DNA from: Thermoanaerobacterium saccharolyticum
GTDB taxonomy: Bacteria; Bacillota; Thermoanaerobacteria; Thermoanaerobacterales; Thermoanaerobacteraceae
Assembly (NCBI RefSeq): GCF_000747665.1
Contig: NZ_BBKT01000007.1
Coordinates: forward strand, 1 to 64,000
Length of the DNA: 64,000 nucleotides
Direction: 5' to 3'
Under the pieces are notes generated by a model. The model saw only the letters and a program-made list of their open reading frames with translations. It was not told the origin of the DNA and ran no database searches. The translations under genes were made by a program, and so were the position numbers. Position 1 is the stretch's first letter; each line of letters opens with the position of its first letter. This document shows, piece after piece, positions 17,520-26,557 of the stretch.

Positions 17520-17648
17520 AGCCATCGCCCCCAGTGATTTACTAACAATAGTTTTTGCCCACAATTGTAAATTATGCGTAAATAATAATTATAAAGATTG
17601 AGGGTAATTTTGGATATATAGTAAATTGTTGCAAAGGAGGTAATTTAA

Positions 17649-18635
17649 ATGGATGTATACATGGGAATTGACGTCGGATCTGTCAGTACAGATGTGGCAT
17701 TGATTGACGCAAACAATGAGGTTATTGATTATGTTTATATTAGAACACAAGGACAGCCGATTAAAGCAGTTCAAAAGGCTTTGATGGAAATTAGAGACAG
17801 GCTTTATGGTGATGTAGATGTAAAGGGAGTCGGTACGACTGGAAGTGGAAGACAGTTGACAGGTCTTATGGTAGGTGCAGATATCATCAAGAATGAGATT
17901 ACTGCCCATGCAATTGCATCATCCAGCTTGATACCTGATGTCCATACGATTTTTGAGATAGGTGGTCAAGATTCTAAAATAATTATTTTAAGGGATGGGA
18001 TTGTAGTTGACTTTGCCATGAATACTGTTTGTGCTGCAGGGACAGGTTCGTTTCTTGACCAGCAGGCGTACAGGCTTAACATACCGATAGAAAAATTTGG
18101 GGATTTGGCGTTGGAATCAAAAAATCCTGTAAGGATAGCAGGAAGATGTGGAGTGTTTGCGGAGTCTGATATGATACATAAGCAACAGATGGGATATCCC
18201 CTTAACGATATAATAAACGGTTTGTGCGAAGCGTTGGTTAGAAATTATTTAAACAATGTAGGGAAAGGGAAGGATATAAGAGAACCTATAGTCTTTCAAG
18301 GCGGTGTAGCGGCCAACAAAGGCATAAAGGCTGCTTTTGAAAAAGCCTTAGGTATGAGAGTGTATGTGCCAAAGTATTATGGGGTGATGGGAGCAATAGG
18401 TGCTGCGATACTTGCCAAAGAAGCTGTAAAGAAAAAAGGATATACACAGTTTAATGGGTTTGAAATTGCCGATTTTGAATATAAAGCACAGGGATTTATA
18501 TGTTCTGGCTGTTCAAACAATTGTGAAGTTGTGGAGTTTATAAAAGACGAAGAAGTCGTATCACGTTGGGGAGACAGGTGTGGCAAATGGTCAAATTCAA
18601 CAAACAAAAATATCTTTTCACAAAGTGTGTCATAA
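17649..18635 (+). CDS. HgdC/BadF-type ATPase (2-hydroxyacyl-CoA dehydratase activase family)
   Basis: The 328-residue protein starts at an ATG behind a perfect AAAGGAGG site. It has the actin-like phosphate motif MGIDVGSVSTDVAL, GVGTTGSGRQLTG, EIGGQDSK, and the two cysteine-bearing segments CAAGTGSFLDQQ and AGRCGVFAESD that hold a shared [4Fe-4S] cluster in the dimer. Such activases use ATP to send a low-potential electron to a 2-hydroxyacyl-CoA dehydratase or related enzyme. The C-terminus adds a second cysteine group (CSGCSNNC and a later RCGKW) of the kind found in larger multi-domain activases. No dehydratase subunits are in the window, so the partner is unknown. Confidence 0.85.
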   Translation: MDVYMGIDVGSVSTDVALIDANNEVIDYVYIRTQGQPIKAVQKALMEIRDRLYGDVDVKGVGTTGSGRQLTGLMVGADIIKNEITAHAIASSSLIPDVHTIFEIGGQDSKIIILRDGIVVDFAMNTVCAAGTGSFLDQQAYRLNIPIEKFGDLALESKNPVRIAGRCGVFAESDMIHKQQMGYPLNDIINGLCEALVRNYLNNVGKGKDIREPIVFQGGVAANKGIKAAFEKALGMRVYVPKYYGVMGAIGAAILAKEAVKKKGYTQFNGFEIADFEYKAQGFICSGCSNNCEVVEFIKDEEVVSRWGDRCGKWSNSTNKNIFSQSVS

Positions 18636-18642
18636 TGTACAT

Positions 18643-18674
18643 GATAATAAGGATCAGATTTGATCCTTATTATC
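18643..18674. terminator. Perfect 14-bp hairpin between convergent genes
   Basis: Arms 18643-18656 and 18661-18674 are perfectly complementary around a 4-base loop. It lies just after the activase gene and overlaps the reconstructed stop of the FtsA-like gene (18673-18675). No long T-run follows on either strand, so termination efficiency is uncertain. Confidence 0.6.
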
Positions 18675-20425
18675 AAATAAATATTTCTATTTTGTCTCCC
18701 TTTTTTAGGATGTCTGTGTACGATGCTTTTTTGCCGTTTAAAGTCATCTCAGGAATTTTGTTTTTAGGCATGTCAAAGTCTACAGTGTTAAATATATCCA
18801 CGAATATATACTGTTGTTTACCTGTGAGAATTTTTTTTATTGCCGTTTATGTATACGTAAAAGTCTTCTTCATCGGCGATCGTTTTAATTTCGTCTCCGT
18901 CTTTTACCATATAATCATCATCTACAATCACATTATTAACAGTGACTTTAGATGATTTATATTTTTCTTTTATTTCTCGAATCGAGATAGTTGCGTCACT
19001 TCCATTTACACCTCTTTCAACGACTATACTGTCCCCGTTTTCTACTTTAGATTTAAGATTTGCGACTTTGCCATTTTTTAAAATTTTAGCTGGTATTCCT
19101 ATTTGACCTTTTATGATTATATTTTCACCGTTAAGTGAAAATGACAGATTTTTACCTGGCTTTGCTATTAGCCTTTTGGAATCAAAGTTGGTTTTTAAAA
19201 GCACGTCCATTATTGTCATTTCTTTCAGGTTTAATAATTCCAATTTTTCGTCATTAAAATAAATCGTTATGAAATCTTTTTTTCTGTCCATCATGGTGGA
19301 GTATGCGATGCCTATAGGTGTTATGTACTCTGGACCCTTTAATTTTTTGCATTTATAATCTACGACGGCAATAGTGCTGGCATCTCTTACCGAAACTCTC
19401 TCTATCGGTATAGATAGATTTTTTGCTATTTCATCTGCTATGTTGGGGAGATTGCTGCTGCCTCCAACTAAAAATACGGCAGATGGACTTTTTCCATTGT
19501 ACTTTACTATTTCATCACAGATCTTTTTTGCGAGATTTTTGACAACAGGCGATATCAAATCTAAAACGTCTAAGCGAGATATTTGATGCTGTAGTCCTAT
19601 AACGTCTTTAAATTTTATATCTTTTTTAGAGGTGGTTTTGATTTTTTCTGCTGTATTAAAATCAGTAAGATAATGCTGCTGTATAGTTTCAGTTACTTCA
19701 TCGCCTGCAAATGGAACCATTGAGTATGATATAATATTTCCGTCCTTTGAAATGGCTATGTCAGAGGTACCTGCTCCAATATCTACAAGTGCTATATTAA
19801 GCATTCTAATTTGTGGCATTATTGCAACGCCGATTGCAGCAATTGGCTCCAATGTAAGATACGCCACTTCCAAGCCTGCTTTTTTTGCCACTGAGTATAA
19901 GCTTTCTACTACATCATATGGTAAGAATGTAGCTATTATCTCTACAGAGATTTCCTTACCTGTATGGTCTTTAAGATTAGTTATAGGCAGGCCGTCTAAA
20001 TAAAAGCTTTTTATGGAGTATCCTACCATATGGTACTTTAAAGTGTGGTTTTCCCGAGATATTTCTTCTTTTGCTGCATTCAATGCAGACAGTACCAAGT
20101 TATCTATGTCGCTATCTTTTATTATGTAGTTTTCCTCAATATTTTTTTCCACTCTTACGATTTTGGTTTTAAGCGATCTTCCTGCGGCAGCAAGGCTTAC
20201 GCTTTTAAGCGTTATTCCAAGCTTTTTTTCCAGTTTTTCCTTTATCTTGGTTGCAACAGATGCCACTTTTTCTATGTCGTGAACTTGGCCATCAAACATA
20301 ACTCTATCTGTATGTTCCATTTGTTCGACAGCTAAGACTTTCAGCTTATCATTTTCTGGCACGCCTACTATGCCTACCACAATTCGTGTACCTATATCAA
20401 GTGAAAAAATCAAATTATCGTTCAT
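18673..20425 (-). CDS. FtsA/PilM-like actin-family protein with C-terminal beta-grasp-like repeats, frame broken in an A8 run
   Basis: The ATG at 20425 has a GGGGG site and opens NDNLIFSLDIGTRIVVGIVG, an actin-family ATPase motif; LVDIGAGTSDIAIS and FLVGGSSNLPNIADEI follow, as in FtsA and PilM. The SHS2-type insert lies near residues 85-165. The frame stops at 18818 after INGNKKNSHR. Removing one A from the coding-strand run (T8 at 18831-18838) continues it for about 48 residues to a stop at 18673-18675, with a further repeat containing MTLNGKKASYTDILKKGDKI. This resembles the preceding unit VTVNNVIVDDDYMVKDGDEI, which supports the reconstruction at 583 residues. A role at membranes or in cell division is likely, but this longer FtsA-domain family is not characterised to my knowledge. 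Confidence 0.82.
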
Positions 20426-20600
20426 CAAAATTCCCCCGACAAATATATCGTAAAACAAAAAATATATTTTAAATAATTTTAGATGAATCATTATTTTATA
20501 TAATACATTATACAATTTTTTTATTTAGCTTGAAAGCAATTTTTATAGAGAAACAGATAGGATATGATTAAAGAAGATGTCGTTAAAGCTGCAAAGAAAT

Positions 20601-20620
20601 AAGGAGTACAACGACTCCTT
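20601..20620 (-). terminator. Hairpin after the Gld-type ABC operon
   Basis: AAGGAGT (20601-20607) and ACTCCTT (20614-20620) pair around a 6-base loop. On the minus strand it is followed by ATTTCTTTGC, a weak T-tract. It overlaps the stop of the DUF4340 gene. Confidence 0.6.
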
Positions 20621-21512
20621 ATTTTATCACTTTCTTTATATCGCTTAATAAACTGCTTAATTGGTCTTTTGATATATATAATCCAATCTGAGTTGTATTC
20701 TTTTGCAAATAGTACGTGGCATTGTCATCAGTCAAAAATTTGACTTCTTCACTCTTATTTCCGTCAGATATTGTCAGTGTAAAACTTGAATTGTTTCCAA
20801 CAATTTTTTTGTTTGGGTCGATGCCTGTTGGATTCAATAAAACAATGTCATTAAGAAGACTTTCTGAATTATTGCTGCTTATTTCTTTGCCATTGTACAC
20901 CCATTTTCCACTTTTGTTTTTTTCTATATTGTAAGTTCCAGTGGAATCTGTGTATGTTATCTTTGAAATCTTGTCCTTTGACATTGTGTACACGTCTTTG
21001 TCCAAGTAATTAAACAAGGTATCGTTACTGGTTATTTGAAACTTTTCTATTGAGCTGGCATCTACGACGTATATATAATTAGAATTTTTAAGTTTTGCAT
21101 AGTAGGAATCTCCAACAGGCGATTTGTTTCCTACAATCAAGTCTTCCTTTTTTCCATCATTAGATGATACAGATATTGTAAAATCGGATTTATCTAAACC
21201 GTATTTTTTCACATCAGTATCAGTAAATTTTCTGCTGTATTTAAGACTTGAAATTGAATTAAACAGATCATCTGTGCTGGTGCTATCTGCCTTATAGTTT
21301 ACAGGCTTTATGACATTGTAGGTGCTGCTACTATTTTCAATAGCCAATTCATTGCCTGCATCTTTTATGTCTACAGAGGATATTTTGTCTTTGCTTATGC
21401 TTATTATATTTGTGGATGGTGCAGGCTTTTTCGTCGCTTTTGCGTAATAATAATATCCTGCAAGTACGCCAAGAATGACCAGCATTATTATAGTGTTTCT
21501 AAAAGTCTTCAT
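20619..21512 (-). CDS. DUF4340 domain protein of a Gld-type ABC operon
   Basis: The 297-residue protein has one N-terminal membrane anchor (about residues 7-24) and a long extracytoplasmic region built of repeated beta-rich units, for example EDLIVGNKSPVGDSYYAKLK, typical of DUF4340. It starts at an ATG behind GAGGAGAG and overlaps the upstream gldG-like gene by 4 bases. DUF4340 genes commonly end operons that encode GldA/GldF/GldG-like transporters in non-gliding bacteria. The transported molecule is unknown. Confidence 0.85.
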   Translation of the reverse strand: MKTFRNTIIMLVILGVLAGYYYYAKATKKPAPSTNIISISKDKISSVDIKDAGNELAIENSSSTYNVIKPVNYKADSTSTDDLFNSISSLKYSRKFTDTDVKKYGLDKSDFTISVSSNDGKKEDLIVGNKSPVGDSYYAKLKNSNYIYVVDASSIEKFQITSNDTLFNYLDKDVYTMSKDKISKITYTDSTGTYNIEKNKSGKWVYNGKEISSNNSESLLNDIVLLNPTGIDPNKKIVGNNSSFTLTISDGNKSEEVKFLTDDNATYYLQKNTTQIGLYISKDQLSSLLSDIKKVIK

Positions 21513-22891
21513 AAAGCTCTCCTCCTGAAGAAGACGTAGCCGCCTATGATCCAGATAACCAAAGGTATAATTATAACTGTGACTATGAACATGTAGTCAG
21601 CTTGCTTTCCTGTCATGAATAATGTTGCGTAGTCGAGGGATTTAGGACTTATGGAAATCTGTACTGTTTTGTTTGTAAGCCAGTTTGTGCTATTCATAAG
21701 GAGATCTCTATTGCCTTCTAAACCTATAACTCTATCTGTGGCCATAAGGTCGTTGCCCAGCACTACTATCTTCATGCCTGTTTTGCTATCAGATATGGTA
21801 ATGCCTAATGTCAAAGGCCCTTTTATGTCGTTTTTGTCGTAAGATGCTTGTTTGCTGTTGAAATTTGTTTCTCCCCATGCTTTGTCGCTGGTGGTTAAGA
21901 ATGATTGAATTGAGATGTTGCTGCTACTTGACGCCTTGTAAGTTATACTTCTGGAGCTTGGAGCGACAGTTGCTAAATTAGCTGATTCCAGTTTATCAGT
22001 GATATCGTGGTATCCATACTCTGGCACAGGCGATAAAGCGTCCATAAAGTAGTTTCTTGACGGATCAACCACTATGTCATTGTCAATTTTCACATTCCAA
22101 TTTGACAAAATATCATTGACTGATTTTTCAGTAAGAGGGCCATTTTCAGCTCCCATCATGATGAAGGCTTTTCCGCCTTTTTTCAGATAATCCATTATAG
22201 CATTCATTTCTTGTTGGGTGTAATCTGACTTTGGATTGGCAATGATTATAAGTCCGGCATCTTTTGGTATGCCACCAGATTGACCAATATTTAGATCATT
22301 TACGCTGTAGCCTTCACCTTGTAATGCTGACTTAAAAGTTGTAAGTGAATCTGTACTGTTAACCTCATTATGTCCTTGAATGATGTAGGCATTTGTCTTT
22401 TTAACTTCGGTGACATTGATTATTGCTTGAGTGAATTGTTGTTCACCGCTGAAAATATTCTGGCCGGTTTCTTGAGATTGTGTAAAAATGTCGTAGGAAT
22501 TTATAATTTGCCTCTTGCTGTCATCTTTGCTGTTTAAAAACAATGTTGTATCATAATCCGTAATTCCGTATTTTTGCGCAAGTGATGGATTTTTGTCAGG
22601 ATCGATGAATTGGACTTTTATCCTCTTTGACAATGCCGTATACTCATCTAAAAGATTTTGAACTTGTGATTTTGCACTGTCATTTTTGAAAAATGCGTAG
22701 ACTGTCACATCTGTCTTTAGATTTTTCAATACTTGTTTCGTCTTATCTGAAAGTGTATACTGTTTTGATTTGGTGAGATCCCATTTTATAGGCTTTTGAG
22801 CTAATACTAAATTGCCGAAGATCAGTATGCCCAGTAAAATAACGATAGATAAAACCATGTTGCTTCCATATTTTAATCTGAGTTTGTTCAA
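21509..22891 (-). CDS. GldG-like extracytoplasmic subunit of an ABC transport system
   Basis: The 460-residue protein has a membrane segment near residues 13-31, a large extracytoplasmic region and a C-terminal membrane segment (about 433-453) followed by a short basic tail (FFRRRAL). KPIKWDLTKSKQYTLSDKT after the first anchor is the usual opening of the GldG/DUF4350-like family, and AYIIQGHNEVN matches its conserved G-H-E motif. A TTG start with GGAGG upstream is used. It lies 12 bases from the permease gene and overlaps the DUF4340 gene, so the four genes form one transcript. Substrate unknown. Confidence 0.83.
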   Translation of the reverse strand: MNKLRLKYGSNMVLSIVILLGILIFGNLVLAQKPIKWDLTKSKQYTLSDKTKQVLKNLKTDVTVYAFFKNDSAKSQVQNLLDEYTALSKRIKVQFIDPDKNPSLAQKYGITDYDTTLFLNSKDDSKRQIINSYDIFTQSQETGQNIFSGEQQFTQAIINVTEVKKTNAYIIQGHNEVNSTDSLTTFKSALQGEGYSVNDLNIGQSGGIPKDAGLIIIANPKSDYTQQEMNAIMDYLKKGGKAFIMMGAENGPLTEKSVNDILSNWNVKIDNDIVVDPSRNYFMDALSPVPEYGYHDITDKLESANLATVAPSSRSITYKASSSSNISIQSFLTTSDKAWGETNFNSKQASYDKNDIKGPLTLGITISDSKTGMKIVVLGNDLMATDRVIGLEGNRDLLMNSTNWLTNKTVQISISPKSLDYATLFMTGKQADYMFIVTVIIIPLVIWIIGGYVFFRRRAL

Positions 22892-22903
22892 TAGAATTAC
22901 CTC

Positions 22904-23617
22904 CTAACTCCAACGTCTTTTGTCAACTACCATTATGGTGACAAAGACAAAGAAGATTATCACACTCAAGTAGAAGACAATGTCATTTAAGCTTAAAACA
23001 CCGTTTTGAAAGTTAGTGAACCTTTGTAAAAGTGAAATGTTGTCTACAATATTTTTTGCTATTCCTTGGAAAACATCTCCTAGCCAGCTAACTATCCAAA
23101 AAAACAGTAATATTGAAAAACCTATGACGCCTGCAATTAGCTGGTTTTCGGTTAAAGACGAAGCAAAAATGCCTATTGCAATAAATGCTGCACCCATCAA
23201 GAATGTCCCAATATATCCTGTCAAGATTGGGCCAAAATCGGGAGTGCTGTATATTTTAAGGTACAAAGGATATATTAAAGAAATCACCAAAGATAATGTA
23301 TAAACAGTCAATGCAGCAAAGTATTTTCCTAAAACCATGTCGGTTATTCTAAGAGGTGATGTCATAAGCAATTGGTCTGTATCATTTTTCATTTCTTCTG
23401 ATATTAGCCTCATGGTCAAAATAGGGCTTATAAACATGAATACAAACACCGTATTTCCAAAAACTGGTGACATCAAGGCGTACTGCGTCGAAAGGACAAA
23501 TGTCGCAAAGAAATATCCAGATATAAGCAGCAAAAAGCCTACCAGCACATACGCAAGAGGCGAAAGAAAGTAGGATTTAAGCTCCCTTTTGTATATTGTC
23601 AGCATTTTCATTATCAT
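22904..23617 (-). CDS. ABC-2 type permease, GldF-like
   Basis: The 237-residue membrane protein has six predicted hydrophobic segments. It starts MIMKMLTIYKRELKSYFLSP, the usual opening of GldF/NosY-type ABC-2 permeases whose first helix follows a basic KREL motif, and it carries RLISEEMKNDTDQLLMTSP in the first cytoplasmic loop. Alternative starts at 23611 and 23605 are possible. Its start overlaps the end of the ATPase gene by 41 bases. With the ATPase and the GldG-like subunit it forms one transporter. Confidence 0.87.
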   Translation of the reverse strand: MIMKMLTIYKRELKSYFLSPLAYVLVGFLLLISGYFFATFVLSTQYALMSPVFGNTVFVFMFISPILTMRLISEEMKNDTDQLLMTSPLRITDMVLGKYFAALTVYTLSLVISLIYPLYLKIYSTPDFGPILTGYIGTFLMGAAFIAIGIFASSLTENQLIAGVIGFSILLFFWIVSWLGDVFQGIAKNIVDNISLLQRFTNFQNGVLSLNDIVFYLSVIIFFVFVTIMVVDKRRWS

Positions 23618-24560
23618 TTACCTCCTCATCTGTTGTAAGCTGTAGGAAGACTTCTTCTAAGCTGTAGTTTACCGGCCTAAATTCAATGATAGGCAAACTT
23701 TGATTTGCAAAGGAAAAGAAAATCTCTTTTCTTAGGTCATGGTCTACATCTGTTTCAACATCTACATCGATGCAATTTTCTTTCGAGTTTGCTTTTGATT
23801 TAAAGTTTTTGATTCCATTTATTCCTATTAAAGTAGTTGATATCTTTTCTACAGAACCTATTACTTTTAGGAAATATCTTTTTGATTTTCCTATGGTGTC
23901 TGTCAAGTTTTCAGTGGAATCTATCGCCACAATCTTGCCTTTGTTTATGATTATAACTCTATCGCATATCATGCTTACTTCCGGCAAAATATGCGTACTT
24001 AGAATTATTGTATGTTTTTTTCCTAATTCCTTTATGATATCTCTTATCTCTTTGATTTGTTTTGGATCTAAGCCTACTGTTGGCTCATCCAGCACCAATA
24101 CATCTGGATCTCCTACTATCGCTTGTGCAAGACCTACTCTTTGTTTGTAACCTTTTGAAAGGTTTTTAATGATTCTTTTCCTTACGTCCGCTAAACCAAC
24201 CTCACCTATGACTTTATCTACTGTGGCTTTTTTCTTGTCATTGGGGACTTCTTTCAATTCGCAGACAAAAGCCAGATATGCTTCAACAGTCATATCCAGA
24301 TACAATGGCGGAACTTCTGGAAGATAGCCAATATGTTTTTTGGCCTTTATAGAATCTTCTATAATATCGTATCCGGCAATCTTTATTGTGCCTGATGTTG
24401 GTGGCATAAAACCAGTTATCATTTTCATTGTCGAGCTTTTTCCAGCTCCATTTGGACCTAAGAACCCTACGATTTCTCCGCTGTCAACAGAAAAGCTTAT
24501 GTTGTCGACGGCTTTGCGGCTTCCGTAAACTTTGGTAACGTTGTTTACTTCAATCATCAT
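23577..24560 (-). CDS. ABC transporter ATP-binding protein, GldA-like
   Basis: The 327-residue ATPase has Walker A GPNGAGKSS (about 35-43), signature LSKGYKQRVGLAQA (about 134-147), Walker B VLVLDEPTVGLD and the switch histidine in STHILPEV. A C-terminal extension of about 100 residues after the ATPase core is common in GldA/DrrA-type exporters. GGAGG lies 11 bases before the ATG. It is the first gene of the four-gene operon; the 24561-24650 gap upstream should hold the promoter, but I see no clear hexamers. Confidence 0.9.
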   Translation of the reverse strand: MMIEVNNVTKVYGSRKAVDNISFSVDSGEIVGFLGPNGAGKSSTMKMITGFMPPTSGTIKIAGYDIIEDSIKAKKHIGYLPEVPPLYLDMTVEAYLAFVCELKEVPNDKKKATVDKVIGEVGLADVRKRIIKNLSKGYKQRVGLAQAIVGDPDVLVLDEPTVGLDPKQIKEIRDIIKELGKKHTIILSTHILPEVSMICDRVIIINKGKIVAIDSTENLTDTIGKSKRYFLKVIGSVEKISTTLIGINGIKNFKSKANSKENCIDVDVETDVDHDLRKEIFFSFANQSLPIIEFRPVNYSLEEVFLQLTTDEEVNDNENADNIQKGA

Positions 24561-24650
24561 ACGCGGCTAAACCTCCTTTTTGTATATACTACTTAATTAT
24601 AACCAACTTTTATTAACAAATTGTTAATAAAATGTAAGAGAATTTTAAAA

Positions 24651-24683
24651 TAAAAAAAGCATAGAGCTTTAAAAAGCTCTATG
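24651..24683 (-). terminator. Terminator after the small hypothetical gene
   Basis: On the minus strand CATAGAGC (24682-24675) pairs with GCTCTATG (24667-24660) around a 7-base loop, followed by a C and seven T's (24658-24652). Confidence 0.85.
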
Positions 24684-25035
24684 TTATGCCGCCAAAAGAG
24701 CTGATAACTTTTACTACATCGTTTATCTTATCGTCATTGACTTCTACGTTAAGCTGTATATTAGCATCAGCGGTTTCATCGTAATAGCCCATTCCACTTA
24801 TCATGGGATCTGACATCAACAGAGGACTTTTTCTTATGTCGAAAGTGTATCCAGATTTTAAGACAAGCGACGCCAGTGTAGGCCCTGTTTTTGTGCCAGC
24901 TATGTTTTGTTTGTCGTTATAAGTATCTGCGTATTTATCGATAATGTCGATGTACGATTTATATCCCATGCTTTTTAAATAGGCTGAAGCTTTATTGGCG
25001 CTTTCTAAACTGTAAAAATATCCATTTATTTTCAT
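24679..25035 (-). CDS. Small hypothetical protein
   Basis: The 118-residue protein begins MKINGYFYSLESANKASAYL, a pattern like small stress or sporulation proteins with a ferredoxin-like fold in which sequence elements run along a strand-helix-strand unit. No signal peptide or membrane segment is seen and I do not assign a family. The ATG at 25035 follows GGGTGA by 4-5 bases and is preferred to the ATG at 25047. It is a single-gene unit with its own terminator. Confidence 0.7.
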   Translation of the reverse strand: MKINGYFYSLESANKASAYLKSMGYKSYIDIIDKYADTYNDKQNIAGTKTGPTLASLVLKSGYTFDIRKSPLLMSDPMISGMGYYDETADANIQLNVEVNDDKINDVVKVISSFGGIT

Positions 25036-25086
25036 AAAATCACCCACATATATTTTGGGCCTAATTAAGATAAATATGTATTATGA

Positions 25087-25110
25087 AAAAATACCCGGTT
25101 TTACCGGGTA
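25087..25110 (-). terminator. Terminator after the YmaF-like gene
   Basis: TACCCGG (25092-25098) and CCGGGTA (25104-25110) form a stem with a 5-base loop. On the minus strand it is followed by TTTTTT (25091-25086), placing it just after the gene's stop. Confidence 0.88.
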
Positions 25111-25132
25111 TATTAAAATCTCGATTCAAAAC

Positions 25133-25522
25133 TTAACAATGTTTATGCTTTGAAATCGGATCTTCTATCAAAGTTGCAAAGACGAATTTATGATAGTGGT
25201 CGTCATCCACAGTAGTCTTGCCTTCTACAAAATGAACATGCTTACCGTCACCGACGTCAATAGCTGGCCCTGTTATTACACCAATTTCGTGATGATGATC
25301 TTCATAAAAATCCGTGCTTACTAAGATTGCATGGACATGACTATCACCATCTTTTATCACTTGGCTTGTGACACCAGCAAATCTGTGATTGTGCTCTTCT
25401 TCTTCGTGTTCACCTGCTAACATGGTACTTCCTAAAAATTCGTGGTTATGAGTTTGACCTTCATCTTTTTTATTGTTATAAAGATCAAAATAGTTTTTAA
25501 TTTCTTCAATCTATAATTCCAT
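25133..25522 (-). pseudogene. ymaF: YmaF-family histidine-rich protein with an in-frame TAG at codon 4
   Basis: The natural reading begins at the ATG at 25522, 8 bases after GGAGG, but codon 4 is TAG (25513-25511). The frame then stays open for 125 codons to 25133. The downstream part reads HNHEFLGSTMLAGEHEEEEH and NHRFAGVTSQ, with repeated His pairs as in the Bacillus YmaF family, whose function is unknown to me (metal binding is plausible). An ATG at 25423 could start a 96-residue form, but it lacks a ribosome site and would lose the conserved HNHEFLGST block. So this is either a nonsense-mutated gene, a sequence error at one base, or a gene with unusual initiation after the TAG. Confidence 0.7.
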
Positions 25523-25701
25523 AAATTCAACCTCCAAAAATTATTGAGTAATGACAATGATATAATATGCATGCGGTATAAAATATGTGATATTAAAATT
25601 AAAACTTATAAAGAGACTTTTATGAATTCTTTAGAAGTTTATGTTAACGAAATGGTCAATAATGGCAGAAATAAGACATTTTAAATTTGCTATTTTCAAG
25701 C

Positions 25702-25777
25702 TGGTGCGCCTGACAGGAATCGAACCTGCGACCTCCCGGTTCGGAGCCGAACGCTCTATCCACTGAGCTACAGGCGC
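25702..25777 (-). tRNA. tRNA-Arg (anticodon CCG)
   Basis: Read on the minus strand, a full cloverleaf is present: acceptor GCGCCTG pairing with CAGGCGC, D-arm GCTC/GAGC, anticodon loop CTCCGAA with CCG at positions 34-36, and T-arm loop TTCGAAT. The 3' CCA is encoded (25704-25702). The anticodon stem includes two U-G pairs. CCG reads the arginine codon CGG, which is rare in this AT-rich genome. Confidence 0.95.
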
Positions 25778-25915
25778 ACGAAACTTCATACTACATTATA
25801 TCCTTTTTAAAAGGCATAAGTCAACCGTATTTGCTGACAGAAATTTGATATTTTCGTTATGTAGTGCTATAATTAATTAAAAATTGAACAAAATAATTAC
25901 GAAGGAGGAGAGACA

Positions 25916-26515
25916 ATGCAAAATGTCGAACTTGAAGCTGTATTGAGAACACCGGGTAAGAATGCGGCCCGCAAGCTGAAGGAAAAAGGCTACATTCCTG
26001 CCATACTGTACGGAAAAGGCATGGAGAGCATTCCGCTAGCTGTCGAAACCGGTAAGCTTCGCACAATAGTACAAAAACACGGCAGGAATGTCCTCCTCAA
26101 TTTGATAGTTAATGGTGCTACGCATCAAGCAATACTGAAAGATGAGCAAAAGGATGAATTGACTGGAAAGCTGATACATATAGATTTTCAGCGAGTGTCT
26201 ATGAATGAGAAAGTCGAAGCAGCGGTACCGCTTAAATTTGAAGGTGTAGGCATTATTGAAAGCAAAGGCCTTTTAGTACAGCATCAGAAGTGGGAGCTTA
26301 ATGTTGAGGCTTTGCCTACAGACATACCAGAAGAGATTGTAGTAGATGTATCTAATTTAGATATAGGAGATGCGATACTTGTAAAAGATGTAGTTGTTCC
26401 TGAAGGTGTTGAGAAGGTAGATGATGCTGATGAGGTTATATTGACTGTAGTAGTACCAAAGAATGCTGATGTAGCGGAAGAGGAATCTACTGAAGCTGCT
26501 TCAGAGGGTGAATAA
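25916..26515 (+). CDS. ctc: 50S ribosomal protein L25/general stress protein Ctc
   Basis: The 199-residue protein has the L25 5S-rRNA-binding domain at the N-terminus (PGKNAARKLKEKGYIPAILY) and the longer TL5/Ctc C-terminal beta domain with an acidic tail. It binds 5S rRNA in the large ribosomal subunit, and in Bacillus the gene is stress-induced. GAAGGAGGAG lies just upstream of the ATG. It is a single-gene unit ended by the bidirectional hairpin at 26531-26557. Confidence 0.95.
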   Translation: MQNVELEAVLRTPGKNAARKLKEKGYIPAILYGKGMESIPLAVETGKLRTIVQKHGRNVLLNLIVNGATHQAILKDEQKDELTGKLIHIDFQRVSMNEKVEAAVPLKFEGVGIIESKGLLVQHQKWELNVEALPTDIPEEIVVDVSNLDIGDAILVKDVVVPEGVEKVDDADEVILTVVVPKNADVAEEESTEAASEGE

Positions 26516-26530
26516 GAATATTTGAGAAAA

Positions 26531-26557
26531 TTAAAAGGAGCATTTTGCTCCTTTTAA
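26531..26557. terminator. Bidirectional terminator between ctc and lysA
   Basis: TTAAAAGGAGC (26531-26541) and GCTCCTTTTAA (26547-26557) form a perfect 11-bp stem with a 5-base loop; the A/T-rich arms provide T's on both strands. It overlaps the lysA stop codon. Confidence 0.85.

Noticed and set aside
20564-20602. Plus-strand 12-codon frame (MIKEDVVKAAKK) before the hairpin at 20601
   Set aside because: No ribosome site and no clear promoter; too short to support, although the hairpin directly at its stop was noted.
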